Part shown: one piece after another, positions 1 through 12,350 of the stretch
Position numbering within the stretch: the stretch's first letter is position 1
Layout: each line of letters begins with the position of its first letter
NCBI GenBank assembly: GCA_036365515.1
Contig: CM070874.1
Location: forward strand, 61,399,583 to 61,463,582
Origin: Torymus aiolomorphi
Taxonomy: Eukaryota > Arthropoda > Insecta > Hymenoptera > Torymidae
DNA length: 64,000 bases
Direction of reading: 5' to 3'
Translations under genes and position numbers: made by a program
Notes under the pieces: model-generated
Databases searched by the model: none
Told to the model about the DNA's origin: nothing
The model's input: only the letters and a program-made list of their open reading frames with translations

Positions 1-693
1 AATCTCTGCTACGTCTAGTATTGCATCTACTCGAAAGTTGTTTCGTAACAGAAATCTTTACCGATGTAATGTCATAATGAAACTCAGAAGAAATAATAAT
101 CAATTTCACTAATTTTACAGTTCATTAAACTTTAGATTTTTTTTCACTTTTGAACATAAAAATTCAAGAGCGACTTAAATAAAAACATTAAACATTGCTA
201 TTAATGTAATGAATTCACTATTAACTTCAATTTTTTTACTCTCAGTCAACATCCTTATTAAACAATTCAAATGTACTTTTGCAGATCGTAATACACTAAT
301 GGAACTCACATATGTTTCTGTCATAGCACACGTGAAGTAACAAGTTATAAAACAGTAATAACTTTTTGTACTCTATGATGCTAGAATATCAAAATCAAAA
401 GCTCAAATTACCTCATAATTACCTAAGGCATGCAACAAGACAAATCTCATTGCGAAATGTACATATCAGTGTAACGGCTTTATATAGCTTACCAAAGCTA
501 AACCCAATTGAATAACATGTGGGAAAGTATCCCTAGAAGAATATACCGTAAAACCGCTTCGGCTGACCCACATGACTTTATTGTTCTTTTATCGTTCGCA
601 AATTGCTACTCCGTAACTATCACTCGTAGACACGGGCATTCCTCGAAGAGAAGAGACGAAACAGCGAGAAAAAGGAAAATAATGACAACTCAC
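1..693 (-). other. Presumed intron 2 of gene B
   Basis: AT-rich sequence downstream of the exon-2 donor on the minus strand. I searched it for the ICFTPGC-type exon and did not find one, so exon 3 probably lies outside the window. Confidence 0.5.
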
Positions 694-842
694 GCTCGGT
701 TAGGCTCTTGTCGCACGTCCTGAACTTGGTGGCGATGACTTCGATGCCGATGATGAGGCCGATGGTGATGAGGACGCCGCACACGGACATGACCGTCAGG
801 CCGCGCTCTAAGGCCGAGCGCCGCTTCCACCAGGTCGAGTTT
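694..842 (-). CDS. Gene B coding exon 2 (membrane anchor)
   Basis: This 149-nt exon follows a ctgtcgcag acceptor and ends ACCGAGC at a GTGAGT donor. It encodes NSTWWKRRSALERG, the hydrophobic run LTVMSVCGVLITIGLIIGI, and TCDKSLTE. It matches gene A exon 2 closely up to the anchor; the anchor itself and the stalk have diverged. Confidence 0.93.
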
Positions 843-2225
843 CTGCGACAGACGAAAAAAAAACAACAACTGTAATTTAGCTCGCGCAGCGGCTGAGAAC
901 AGCGAGTCCTTGTTGGGCATTTTTCTTTGGTTGGGTAATTATATATAGTCGTATCGGCAGTTTCACACAATTATACCGCTATTATCTATCTGTACGCATT
1001 GTTGAATAAGATCGTCGACGTGCGGGCCACCGACATCAATTGTTATGCCGAGCTCGATAGGCTTTCAGTAGAGAGAGATCTAACGGCGGAAACACGCTTC
1101 ATGGTGCAAGTTTTTGCGATTTGGTTAGTTTATTTTTGCAAATTTCGAAGGTTATTCATCGTAGGTAGTGGATTGAACTTTATTGTCTTTTTTGTTGATG
1201 AAACGGTTGTTTGAAAATGGGAATGACATATTACATCTATTTTTCGAGTGTTAATTTAATTTACCACATGCGGTAAATGTGATTCTTTTACATTTTGCGG
1301 CCGAAATAATTTAAAATAACAGCAAATCATTAATAATGCAAAGTTCATCAAATTTGATAGTCTAAAGAAAATTTTTTTTACAAAGAAACCTGCTATGCAT
1401 GCATGAGTTTGCGCGTAGCGTAAGCGATAATACGTACCGTACATATATAGTGCTAAAACATTCTTGTAAATTTCGAATTAGAACGTACATTTTAAGTAGA
1501 AAATTGTATTTTGCTTATTTGATAAACAGTCTTATTTGTGGATAAAATAATGCTTTTTTATTGCTAAATCCAAATTATTTATAACTAACAATTATCTTTC
1601 TCTTGACTTAAACTATTTTATTCTATATGTATAACATTTTTAAAAGCTTGGCTTAACTTTATTTAACAAATTTCTGTAATAAATTGAGGACGATTTTATT
1701 TCATTTTAAGAGATTCATTTTTGCCATTGAAAAATAATTTATTGTATCAACACATGACAATCATCAATTCAACATATAATAAACATTTGTTTCTTTTAAA
1801 AATAAAAGTAATTTCTCCTTTTAAACGCATATGAGGTGCCGCGCATCATAAGTGTTGCAATTCCCTTGATGGTATTTTACTACTTTAAACAAAAAGAAAG
1901 AAGATGAATCGGAAGCTCCACTTAAAGAAACTAATAAACGCCAGTTAAAATTCAACAGCATCTATAACATGCAACCGGAAGAATCAAAATACGGATTTTC
2001 CCAGCCTGCTTATGAGAAATCCTTTATGAAACCGACAATTAAACGAAAGTTCAACATTTTACAGATACTTTCACTCTCATTTTACCTCCACATCCCAACT
2101 TTTCTAAAATCTCATTATTGTAACATTACCGAACAACATATCGCTCGTAACTATATCCAAACCTCGAAAAAGTCCCCACACGGGCATACTAACTTGATAA
2201 TAATCTGCTCCGTGCTGCTCGTCAT
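694..2225 (-). CDS. Gene B: 5' end of a second neprilysin-like M13 peptidase (partial, runs off the left edge)
   Basis: Two coding exons are present, 2225-2194 and 842-694. Joined in phase, they encode 60 residues plus one base: an MTSSTEQIIIK tail, NSTWWKRRSALERG, a hydrophobic anchor (about 25-47) and a CDKSLTE stalk. Lengths (32 and 149 nt), phases, sequence and predicted promoter match gene A, so this is a tandem duplicate in the same orientation. The catalytic exons must lie beyond position 1; nothing like exon 3 was seen in 1-693. Whether the enzyme is active cannot be judged here. Intron 1 is 1351 bp against 28,954 bp in gene A. Confidence 0.88.
843..2193 (-). other. Intron 1 of gene B
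   Basis: This is 1351 bp of AT-rich DNA between the two coding exons. No repeat element or other coding signal was recognised. Confidence 0.75.
2194..2225 (-). CDS. Gene B coding exon 1 (start codon)
   Basis: The exon is 32 nt and encodes MTSSTEQIII plus two bases of K11. It ends ATCAA at a GTTAGT donor. An in-frame TAA lies four codons upstream (TAA AGG GCC ACG ATG), and -3 is A. Length and phase equal those of gene A coding exon 1. Confidence 0.87.
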
Positions 2226-2382
2226 CGTGGCCCTTTAATACCTCGTTTTCCCTTGATAAACCACAAAAAGTACGCTTCCAACTTCCGCACACTACGGCTC
2301 TTACACTTGCAATTCACCTGTCAACGCGTGAACCGGCGCGCTCGCGACATCGCGCGTCTCTCGCAGTACGGCACTGGCGCGA

Positions 2383-2418
2383 GACTGAACGGCCGCGCGC
2401 GTTTCTCCTGGCATTTAA
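2383..2418 (-). promoter_or_regulatory. Predicted core promoter of gene B
   Basis: On the minus strand, TTAAAT starts at 2418 and TCAGTC lies at 2388-2383, so the initiator A is at 2386, exactly 32 bp downstream. The leader to the ATG would be about 160 nt. The surroundings are CpG-rich. Motif and spacing are the same as in gene A. Confidence 0.6.
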
Positions 2419-2979
2419 GCAGCGCGCCGAGTTCTCTCTCTCTCCTTCTCTTGCGGGCACGCGTGGGGCAATTACCTTATACCTAGGCGCGCTAGCGCAA
2501 AGGTGCGTCGTCGGAGCTGCTATATGTTGCTTATTTCTGCGCGTTGCGGGGTCAGTTGCGAATCTACAGTGCGTGAAGAGGAGAGACAGAAGAGAGAACG
2601 ATCGATCACCGAGCGTTTGATGGATTGCGTGAATGGAGCGTGGGATGCAGCGCTTCGGTTATAGAATGAGGATGCGCGCGGGGAAAGAGAAAAAAAATAA
2701 CGAAAGAATGAGAGAGAGAGAGGAAGAGCGGTGGAGGATTTCCGTGATATTGATTGTTTGGAGGTAACCGTTGTAACACTGAAGTCAGTGTTTGGTATTG
2801 TTCGTGAAGCGCGAGGAAAAGATAATGGAAAAATGACTGGAATTCATTTAGTTTAACTAATCTTTCTCTGAGTTGATAAAGGAGTTTATATGGATGTTTA
2901 TCCATACGATTATACGAATATGCAGAATAAGAAGAGGCAACGAGTACAATTACAATATGACGAGGATTAGCAGAAAGCC

Positions 2980-3065
2980 GAACGGCGGTCGTGGATAATT
3001 GTTGATAGTACTGATGTCTGATTCGCGAATCGGCGGCTCTGGTTCAAGCCCAGGGTCCGTCACTT
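2980..3065 (+). repeat. tRNA-like fragment with B-box (possible SINE head)
   Basis: GGTTCAAGCCC at about 3041 is a good B-box, inside a stem TCTGG/CCAGG, and a self-complementary GATTCGCGAATC lies upstream where an anticodon arm would be. The anticodon loop has the wrong size and no clean acceptor stem is present. It is therefore a tRNA-derived repeat or pseudogene, not a tRNA gene. Confidence 0.3.
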
Positions 3066-4655
3066 TTTATTATTAAAAAATTGTGATAGCTCACTCGTAA
3101 CAATACTTATTAGTTCGGTAGAACCCATAGCGATAGTAACAATGTCCTGTTATCTCTAGATGCAAATTAACTATCTCACTTACCGTATCGTATTACTATC
3201 GTATGTAATCGTATAAATATAAAAGAAGTGAGAAAAGTTTTTATATAGATGCAAATTTTGCACAGAATTTTTGGAAATGTCAAAAATAATTCTGTATGGT
3301 GTTTTATTTATAAAAAATAGTAATTAAAATAGTAAATGACAAGTGGAGGAAACTTTAGGCTCGTGTCCCTTGTAAAAATCTTCAAATTTCGATTCGGATT
3401 TTTGACCAGAATGGTTATTTATTTCCCACCTGTCTCTTACGATAAAGATTGGTTAAAACACACTACACTATATACACAATTAAAGAATAGTTTAGAATAA
3501 AATAGAATAGAATTATAGAATATAGAATTTTCAAATAATATCAGAGCCATGTCTCTATATCATGTAATCAAAATACTCCATTCCGTCTTTTAAACCCGAG
3601 ATTTTATTGGTTTTACATCTGCAGGACTTTTTCACCAAAGTATGATCAATCTTTTAGTATTATTTTACACGTCATTGTTTCGTCAGTTTTATATGTTCAC
3701 AAAGATAATTTTAAGACATTGCTTACTCATCGTGTGCGCTATTAAATTTCTTCTGAGAAAATAAAATTGGCATTACTTTCCAGTAAATAATCTAAGTCAA
3801 TATATCTCTACATTAAAAAAATTATATGTAAATATTGATTTATAATATGATCCTTAGTATTTTTATATGTTATATATAATTATATTATTTTTGTTAAAAA
3901 AAGTCGAATTATTAAAAAAATTAAAGTTGAAATATTTCCAGGTAAATTTGAATAAGTGTAAAAATTGTGTAACAGAAAGAGTCGTGACTAAAAAAATTAG
4001 GAATAATGAGTAGAAGTTATTTAGATCTTATTATGAAAAACCTTGACATCATTACACGTTGGACATAGTACATTAATAATCAACAAAATTAGAAAATTAC
4101 TTGAACTCACTTTTTCATGTACCTAAAATTTTTAAAAATATATACATTTCAACGTTTTGAATGATCTTAAATATATAAATTATGATGTGCTATGAAGAAA
4201 ACTGCAGCACTAATAAGAATATAATAAATAGTAGCCACCTTAGCAATCGTGTAAAATTTACCTGAATTCATCGTAAAAATTGCAATTTTATTGCAATAAA
4301 AGCTCATTAAATATTATTAGTAAATAATCCTCTTAACTCTATAACTCGAAACTTATAATACAAATTTATAATTTTGTAATCACATATGACTTGATAGCAT
4401 TCATCAAGTTGTAGAATTGCAAACTTCGATTTATTATAGACGATCACAGATAAATGCATAATACCAGTAAAAATGTATAAGATAACAAGTTTATTAAAAA
4501 ATTAATTATATATAAGTAGTGAATTAATATACTATAACAAATTATTTTAAAATTATTGAAAAATATTATTTGATAATTATTAATAATACGTTTTCATTAA
4601 AAACCTATAACCAGACAGGAAAAACGCTGCTGAGTTTGCAAGATTGGTTTCATAA
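3066..4655. other. AT-rich intergenic stretch, nothing recognised
   Basis: Very AT-rich sequence with short homopolymer runs. No open frame with family resemblance and no inverted repeat was noticed. Confidence 0.5.
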
Positions 4656-5409
4656 TCCCAATAAGCAAAAAGAATTTTTAATGAACTCTTTAATGACTAC
4701 TTTATGAACGCCTTTTCCATGAAAGTAATCAAAAAGAATTCTTATTGGACCACTTTATCCGATCTCGAATGTCCCATCGGTGCTGATTCTTTAAGTATTA
4801 ACAAAGAATTCTTTACGGAAATATTTTTTGCCAAATTAATAACCCCAAATTTTTTTAATAGTTAAAAGAGTTCTTAAAGAATTCATAAAGACTCCAGAAA
4901 GCATTCACAAAGACTTCACAAAGAATCCCTTACGTTGATGTAGAACATTTTTTAATACACAAAATTTTTATTAAATATCATGAATTTATAATTTATCGAT
5001 TTTTCTATAGAAATAAGTAGATAAGATAAACAATAAAGTAATAAAATTCAATTTTAACGATGAAAAATATCCTGCCGGTATGGGGATTTGAACCTGGGTC
5101 TTCGGGTTGACAGGCGAAGTCTTAACCGTTTGCGCCATCGACGAACACTTACGTGTTATAATTCGAATCGTCTACAGATGTTATGATGTACTAATACTAA
5201 TAATCTTTTAGAATACTTAGTGATTACTTTATGATTACTTTGTGATTACTTTCCATTGATATTATTTTGTTTTATTAAAAATATTTTTGAAAATATTTTA
5301 TACAACGTAATCTATAAGAATACTTTGTGAATACTTAGAAAATCATCCTCATGCGGACATTCGGTACTACTTAAAGAATTCTTTTACCCCAGATTTTTGC
5401 TTATTGGGA
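4656..5409. mobile_element. Non-autonomous TIR element (MITE-like) with a nested tRNA-like insert
   Basis: The ends are inverted copies: TCCCAATAAGCAAAAA at 4656 and its reverse complement (with one or two changes) ending at 5409. The interior repeats AAAGAATTCTT and GATTACTTT-type motifs and has no coding capacity. A tRNA-like segment sits inside. No clear target duplication was seen. Confidence 0.5.
5071..5148 (-). repeat. tRNA-derived SINE-like fragment
   Basis: On the minus strand the A-box-like TGGCGCAAACGG is followed by an anticodon-arm-like CTTCG...CGAAG, the B-box GGTTCAAATCC and a CATACCGGCA end. The T-stem has mismatches and the 5' end does not pair with the 3' end, so it is not a working tRNA. 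It sits within the TIR element at 4656-5409. Confidence 0.4.
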
Positions 5410-5452
5410 AAGAGGCAAGGAATACAAATTTTATTCGATATAAAGTATGTAT

Positions 5453-5859
5453 AGGGGGTGCCTTATACCTGCCGAGTTCTCTGCGACCACAATGTTTTCA
5501 ATTAAATATTAATTGTTATTAGCTTTTCCTCGAATTCTGAGAGTTGACGCACATAGGCAAACTTATTATCTACTTCCCGATCAAATTTCAGATAAATCTA
5601 TTGGAAAATAAAGACGTAATTTGAGAACTCGCAACGTCGTATCATATCATATTAACCCCAAAATTCGAAATCAACGAGTTCTCAAATTACGTCTTTATTT
5701 TCCAATAGATTTATCGGAAATTTAGCTGAGAAGTAGATAATAAGTTTGCCTATGTGCATCAACTCTCAGAATTCAAGGAAAAGCTTATAACAATTAATAT
5801 CTAATTAAAAACATTGTGGTCGGTACGGCAGAGAACTCTGCCGGTATAAGGCACCCCCT
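5453..5859. mobile_element. Foldback element, about 407 bp
   Basis: The left arm (5453 to about 5631) and right arm (about 5673 to 5859) are nearly complete inverted copies around a loop of about 40 bp. The tips read AGGGGGTGCCTTATACC and its complement. There are only scattered differences, including small indels. The arms contain no coding frame. Confidence 0.85.
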
Positions 5860-7950
5860 TGTGTGACTAAAAATAAACCGAACAAATTGCTATTTTCATA
5901 TTTTTGGTATCCATGTTTTTCGATTTGAATTATTTTCTGTTTATTTCCTTTACAGTAATCATGAAAGACATTAATAGAAAGTACGTCATGCAGATATGAC
6001 AAATGCCGGTATAATTTTTGTAAATTTCTAATGCAACCCAAAAAAAATTTCAAAATTTTGTATCAGGCATTTATATGTACATGTACAATAATTATACATA
6101 CTTAATTTTAAAAATTTATTTTATGATTGAGGAACTCAAAAACACAAGAAAAAGCCATACAAATTTGAGTTTTGAAAATGTTTACTGTTGCAAAGCATTA
6201 TCAAATATTAGATAATTTTTTAGCTCCGTTAAAAAGAAACCTTTGGAACTACGAAAAGAATTTGTGAGACAAAAATTGTTTAAAAACAGGTTTAAAGTCA
6301 TTGGCATAAAAATCAGCCATTTTTGAGAAAATTTTTTTTCTTATTTATATGATAAACACTAATTTCTTTTCTTTTTATGATGATATTTTCAAGATCTAAA
6401 ACTTTTTTTAAATTAAGTGATTTTTTTTGTTTCTAACAATTAGGTATTCGTTTTTTTAGTTTGAATTATCTGTAGTCTGTTATTTGTTATTAACAAAAAT
6501 GTAGGTGGGTATCGAAAAGGCGAACGCTCATTTTATATTTGCAACAATATATTGACTTTCGCGACTTCGAATTACACTTTTTGTACATGACTGCTCTCAC
6601 TTAGATATATAATTAGAATGTTCAAATTACCAAAAAGTAATAAAGACTAAATAAAAGACTAATAAAAAGACTAATAAAGACTTTTTATTTATTTCGTTGT
6701 TTGCTTCTACTGACAGCTGTCGATGATTATATAAGTGATCGGAGTCTGCAGATCCTGCTATTTAATTTCAAGGTGTATGGGGTAGTAAATCGCACCTTCA
6801 GTTCTTTACATTTTACAACGTTTCGGGCATTTTATTGTACCCCTCTTCCGGAACTTTATTGCAAATATTATTATTTTTTATACAAAATATTGAAAAAGAA
6901 CGTCAGAGAAAAAAAATCAAAACACGATAAGGCTATCGCCAGTTAAATGTATAACTCTGTTGCAATCGGTGCTTTTCACATTATGACCATACTTGTCATA
7001 ATATTAAATTTAACAATGTTCAAATGTTAAATTAGTCAAACGATTATCATCAGAAATGCCATTTTAATATGCACAGAAAAATAGTCTAAATAGACAGTCA
7101 GACACTAAAAACACTAAAAAATTAAAATTTGACTATTAATAAAAAAAAATGGATTTTTAAATCAATAGGGATAGTGAATTCACGCACGGACACATGTCAT
7201 GGTTTTAATCAAACCTTATACTTCGTTTTCACGTAACTTTTTCTTCTGGGTATCAATAATTAATTCAATGGAATAATAAATTAAGTTTTATATCGCTAAA
7301 TGCTAATGAATTTGCAGTAGTTTTTTGTCATTTAACATCGGCCTTTATGAATCCAAACGGGACTATCTTGCAACTGAATCTACCGTTTGTAAATGTAGGC
7401 TCCGAACGACCTGAGCTTTGATGTTCTAATATACTTGTAAATAAAAAGTTATGTTTCATTTGGATGATTTGGATTTGTTAAGGAAATTATTAATAATTGT
7501 AAATACTTTTTGATTTCAATAAATTCAGTTGAAGCTTTCTCTAATTATGCGTTAACTTATAGGCAATATTTATAGTTAATAACTGTCAAACTTTTTGATA
7601 TTTTACAAATTAAACGTCACTGAAAATTTTTGTCTTTAAATCTTTGCATGATAAATTACATTGTTTACAGTTCATGTTCAACTTCAGAGATATAAATAAT
7701 CAATAGCTTTAATTAGCATCTCGTCATGCGGGATCACCCTCATCGCTATACTTAGTATAAATTATCTTGAATTTTATTTCGGTTTATGATTTGACCATTC
7801 TCTTAAATCCCATAAAAATGTAAAGCATATTCAACATATTATTATCCTATATCAACTGTGTTTCGAAAAGCATTAAATTTCTCTAAAAATACAGAATGAC
7901 TCAACTCCCGTATACACTCGTTAGCAATAAAATATACACTTCCAACTCAA
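5860..7950. other. AT-rich intergenic stretch, nothing recognised
   Basis: I found no coding, RNA or repeat signal that I can support, apart from short GACTAATAAA-type reiterations near 6645-6685. Confidence 0.45.
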
Positions 7951-7959
7951 AAAACTTAC

Positions 7960-8131
7960 CGGAACACGTACTTACAGAACAACGCGGACCATCCACAAAT
8001 CTCTACGGAGGCAGATCTTCATCTTCTCTGCAAGCAGCGAGTCACCGGGACGGCAAAACTGACAGAGTTAAAGTCCAAACCGGACTCGGAAGGCATCCAC
8101 TGCGGCGCGCGCGCACTTGCTGCGCTATATG
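7960..8131 (-). promoter_or_regulatory. Candidate upstream promoter and non-coding first exon
   Basis: An isolated CpG-rich island in otherwise AT-rich intergenic DNA. On the minus strand a CATATAG box (8131-8125) lies 28 bp before the A (8101) of GCAGTG. Two strong donors follow: GTAAGTA beginning at 7975 and GTAAGTT beginning at 7959. A (CT)n tract lies just upstream on the same strand. It could be an alternative start of gene B, 5.9 kb from its coding exon 1, or a separate non-coding RNA. A short 25-codon frame starts at the ATG near 8096. No acceptor partner is proven. Confidence 0.35.
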
Positions 8132-8335
8132 GCGAGAATGCAAATCTATGGTGTGTGTATCTTCTTCCGACAACAGAAACTGCCCGAGTGCAGTTTCGAC
8201 TTGACAATGCGCTCTCTCTCGGGCTGTGTGTCATCTGTGCTGCCGCCCGCGCGCGCGTGCTCGCCTGTCGCTGTACTGTGGAAGTCATTGAAACGGGGCG
8301 AGTTCTAGTGGGGGAGGTTGCGAAGCGAGCACACT

Positions 8336-9047
<712 letters not shown>

Positions 9048-9634
9048 TTTTACAATGATTTTAACACATACCATGATAAAAGCAACGACATATATTGAAG
9101 GTAGAGGTGTTAAGATGACGGAAAATTTTTTTTTAACTACTTTTAATTATTATTAAAACTAGTTACCGTCACCTAGAAGAAAATTCAACAAAATATAACA
9201 ATCATTTTGACTTTTTATGCAATTTAGATTTCAAAATGGTCATGCTTGTTCAATTTCAGGGTTTAATAATAATTTCAATAATTACCACAGGAATTTGGAA
9301 AATTATCTAAACCTGCAAAGTTACAATCAATTATTTATGAGAGACTTTCACATATTTGTAAATAATTGATTGTAACTTTGCAGGTTTATATAATTTACCA
9401 AATTTTCCTGTGGTACCCCTGAAATTGAACAAGCAACAACATGACGATTTTGAAATCTAAATTGGATAAAAAATAAAAATGATTGTCATATTTTGTTAAA
9501 TTTTTTTCTAGGTGACGGTAACTAGTTTTAATAATAATTAAATGTCGTTAACAAAATTTTTTCCGTCATCTTAACATCTCTACCTTTAATGTATGTCGTT
9601 GCTTGTATCATGCAATGTGTAAAAATCATGGTAA
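9048..9634. mobile_element. Foldback element, about 587 bp
   Basis: Two arms of about 290 bp are inverted copies meeting at about 9341-9357. The inner arms end with ATAATTGATTGTAACTTTGC and its complement. The outer tips include ACATTGCATGAT-like sequence followed by CAACGACATA on both sides. Scattered substitutions show moderate age. Confidence 0.82.
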
Positions 9635-10283
9635 AAAATTATTTTAACGTTAACGTCAATCAAAACCCCCGAACCTCCTTAAGTTATTAATAAGATTTTA
9701 TGTGCTCGTAGTAATAATTTTATATAATTTATTGTTTGAGAATGCTTTTCGAATGATGCCGCTAGCGACGGGCGCGCCCTATACGGTTGGGAGTGAGTTT
9801 TTAGTATGTAAAAACTTGATGATCTCGTAATAGTTTAACTAACAGATCTTTTCATCAACTTTTCATTATACTGAACATTTTTCTATAACTTTTTATATGG
9901 AAAATGGAAAATCTATTAAACACACTGTAATTCAAATCATTAAGCTCAGGTTCTTTTTATATCAGTTATTAAATATAGTTATTCGATAATAAATGTATGG
10001 TCAGAGATATACTGAAATACATACAGGATTTTACACTTTCAGTAAGCAAAATACACTATCTGATGCATATTAGAAAAACAATTCTGACATATATTGTTTT
10101 TAACTAATAATTTATTGCCGTATGGTTTTATGGGGGCAGATAGTAGTGCAGATAGAAACTTGCGTGACAGTACTCAGAAAAAAGATAAGTTTCAACTAAG
10201 TGTCGCGATATACATTCAAAAGTCGGAAAATTGAAATTACATTTAAAAAAATATAATACTTACTCTATGTTTAGCTGCAACAC

Positions 10284-11311
10284 TATAATTCTGTGGCTTC
10301 CAGGAATAACGACCTAACCCACTTGGGGGTCAAAATTGAGTTAGCACCGGAATTTATACCTTCTAACTACCCTTTTTCATGTAGACTTGGTTCAGAAATC
10401 TGAAACGCGTTCAAAGAGCAAATATCAGCTAAATGCATAACCACTTACAGCGAATCCACATTACGTGCCATGATCTTTGTGCCATGAGCTTTGTGCCATA
10501 ACAAAAAGAAAGTGTTGTTCGATATCTATGTAACTTTATCTATGTTTGACATTTATGCTCTGTTCAATAAAAGAGTAGGTACTCCCCCTTTATCCTGTGG
10601 TGATGAGTATGTAGATGTCGAACAACACTTTCTTTTTGGTATGGCACAAAGATCATGGCTCAAAGCTCATGGCACGTAATGTGGATTCGCTGTTAACTGC
10701 ACCTGTGCCCGGAAGAACGACTTAACTGAATATTTATATTTAATTACAAGCACCGTTTTAAAGTTAATACTATGCAGTAAACAGATTATGACATACCTAT
10801 TTTTATAGCAACAAAGATCAAAGGCAATACATAATAGAAGGTAACACAACAGCTTTGATTGTCGGGCGATGGAGCGTGTGTGCATAAACAGTAACCAAGT
10901 AACGTTCGGTATTCGGTATACCGAATTCCGTTGGCTAGACGCATATTCCGTTGGGAGGCGCATGCGTGGGAATGAATATTTAAAAAAGAATTCGTATTCT
11001 ATGTTTTAAGTGTAGAAATAACTATGTTATTTATCTTATTTGAATAATTTCCCTAAACCGCTTAACTGCACAGTTACCGGAATAACGACTTAACTGCATT
11101 GTTTTGTTTGTTTATACAAAGAATAAAAATGTATTCTAGCAGCTGATAGTGGAGTTCAAAAGATACTCTATACCTTTGTAAAAGTCTACATTGTTATGAC
11201 TCATCTCGCGTAATTCAATGAAGTGTCATGACAGAAATTTTAAAACGTCGATTTCTCGAAAACACGTACAAGTGGGTTAGGTCGTTATTCCGAGAAGCCA
11301 CAGAATTATAT
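10284..11311. mobile_element. TIR element of about 1 kb with a nested palindrome
   Basis: Inverted ends of about 43 bp begin TATAATTCTGTGGCTTC at both tips, with the core GGAATAACGACCTAACCC. The interior holds direct copies of CTTAACTGCAC...CGACTTAACTG near 10693 and 11058, plus a nested 246-bp palindrome. A diverged copy of one end lies at about 45506-45590. There is no coding capacity, so it is non-autonomous. Confidence 0.72.
10448..10693. repeat. Nested palindrome inside the 10.3-kb TIR element
   Basis: The arms begin CAGCGAATCCACATTACGTG and meet within about 10545-10605. Each arm also contains a local direct repeat of GCCATGAKCTTTGTGCCAT type. It looks like an independent foldback insertion or an internal duplication of the host element. 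Confidence 0.75.
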
Positions 11312-12270
11312 ACTGTATATTAATTTTTTAAATTATACTAAAACCGTGTAATTTAAACTATAATTTCGACAAATGTAACTATAACATATATAGTAACTCA
11401 TGCTGTAATATTAAAAATTGTATCATTATTTAATAAACATATTGAATTATATTTTTTATTTAATCATTCAAATTTTAAAAATCGTTTGCATTAAGGAGGT
11501 TCTACAGCAACTCTTTAGTTAAATAAGTGATGGAAAAAAATTCTTCTAAAAACTAATCAAATATAGATCGAAAATGATTCAATAATATTTTTTTTATTTT
11601 TTAAGACAGTTGTAGCAGTTTGTGTTCATATAAATTATTTAATGCAAATATTAAACTACTTATTTGAACTCACTTTGACTACGTACTTAGTAAAGTCAAT
11701 TAAACTTCTTTTGTTTATATGCTGTGTCTTTCTACTAAATGTGCAAGTTTCATTGACGAGCAGATTGTTGCCCGCATATCAAACTTGACGACAAGATTAT
11801 ATTAATCTATTCTTGAAGAAGGAGATAATAAAATATCCGAAACGTTGAACTGAAGAATATGATGTTTTTTTATTGTTAACGCAATTTAACAAAAATGACC
11901 TATCCATTGGTAGATAACTGGCCATTAGTTTCGCACAACTCAAAGATTAAGAAAAGCTCTACCATTAGCTGCACTGACAGAAAAAATCTGGTAAAAATTC
12001 TTATGTTGTCGTGTAAAAATTACCATGTTGGAATCGTAACTCGACCATATGTCGGATTTTTAGCAGAATTTGCAATACACGTAGGAAAAATTCCAAGTCT
12101 AACACGGGAATTTTTTTATAACTGATTTTAAAGAGCGAAAAAAATTATTTCATCTTTTTTTTAGGAGTGGGGGAGGAGCGAGTATCAGACACATAATTAT
12201 TATATTTAGACAATACAGAAGTTATTTTTGAATTAAACATGATTCAAGAAAATTTATTAAATAAATTACA
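11312..12270. other. AT-rich intergenic stretch with one hammerhead-like motif
   Basis: Apart from the hammerhead-like motif at 11809-11850, I recognised nothing here. The small frame at 11895-12125 has no family resemblance. Confidence 0.4.
11809..11850 (+). ncRNA. Degenerate hammerhead-like motif (Penelope-type)
   Basis: TTGAAGA, then GGAGAT...ATATCC which can form a stem with one mismatch, then GAAACGTTG. This is the order CUGANGA - stem II - GAAA of a hammerhead core, with C3 replaced by U. It resembles the motif in the repeat arms of the Penelope-like element at 13.7-15.1 kb. It is probably a remnant and inactive. Confidence 0.35.
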
Positions 12271-12277
12271 AATTTTT

Positions 12278-12350
12278 GACGACATCGAGACTCGAACCAG
12301 GAACCCTTGGCACGGTAGTCGGGAGCGCTAACCACTTACCTATAAAGACA
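12278..12350 (-). repeat. tRNA-derived SINE-like fragment
   Basis: On the minus strand the A-box-like AGGTAAGTGGTTAGCGC is followed, about 30 nt later, by the B-box GGTTCGAGTCT and then an AT-rich tail. The T-arm does not pair properly, so it is a tRNA-derived repeat, not a gene. Confidence 0.42.

Noticed and set aside
1..693. Exon 3 of gene B
   Set aside because: I looked on the minus strand for a stalk plus CxTPGC segment with matching phase and found none. It is presumed to lie outside the window.
5071..5148. Possible functional tRNA gene
   Set aside because: A and B boxes are present, but the T-stem mismatches and the acceptor ends do not pair. A SINE-like repeat explains it better. The same applies to 12278-12350 and 2980-3065.
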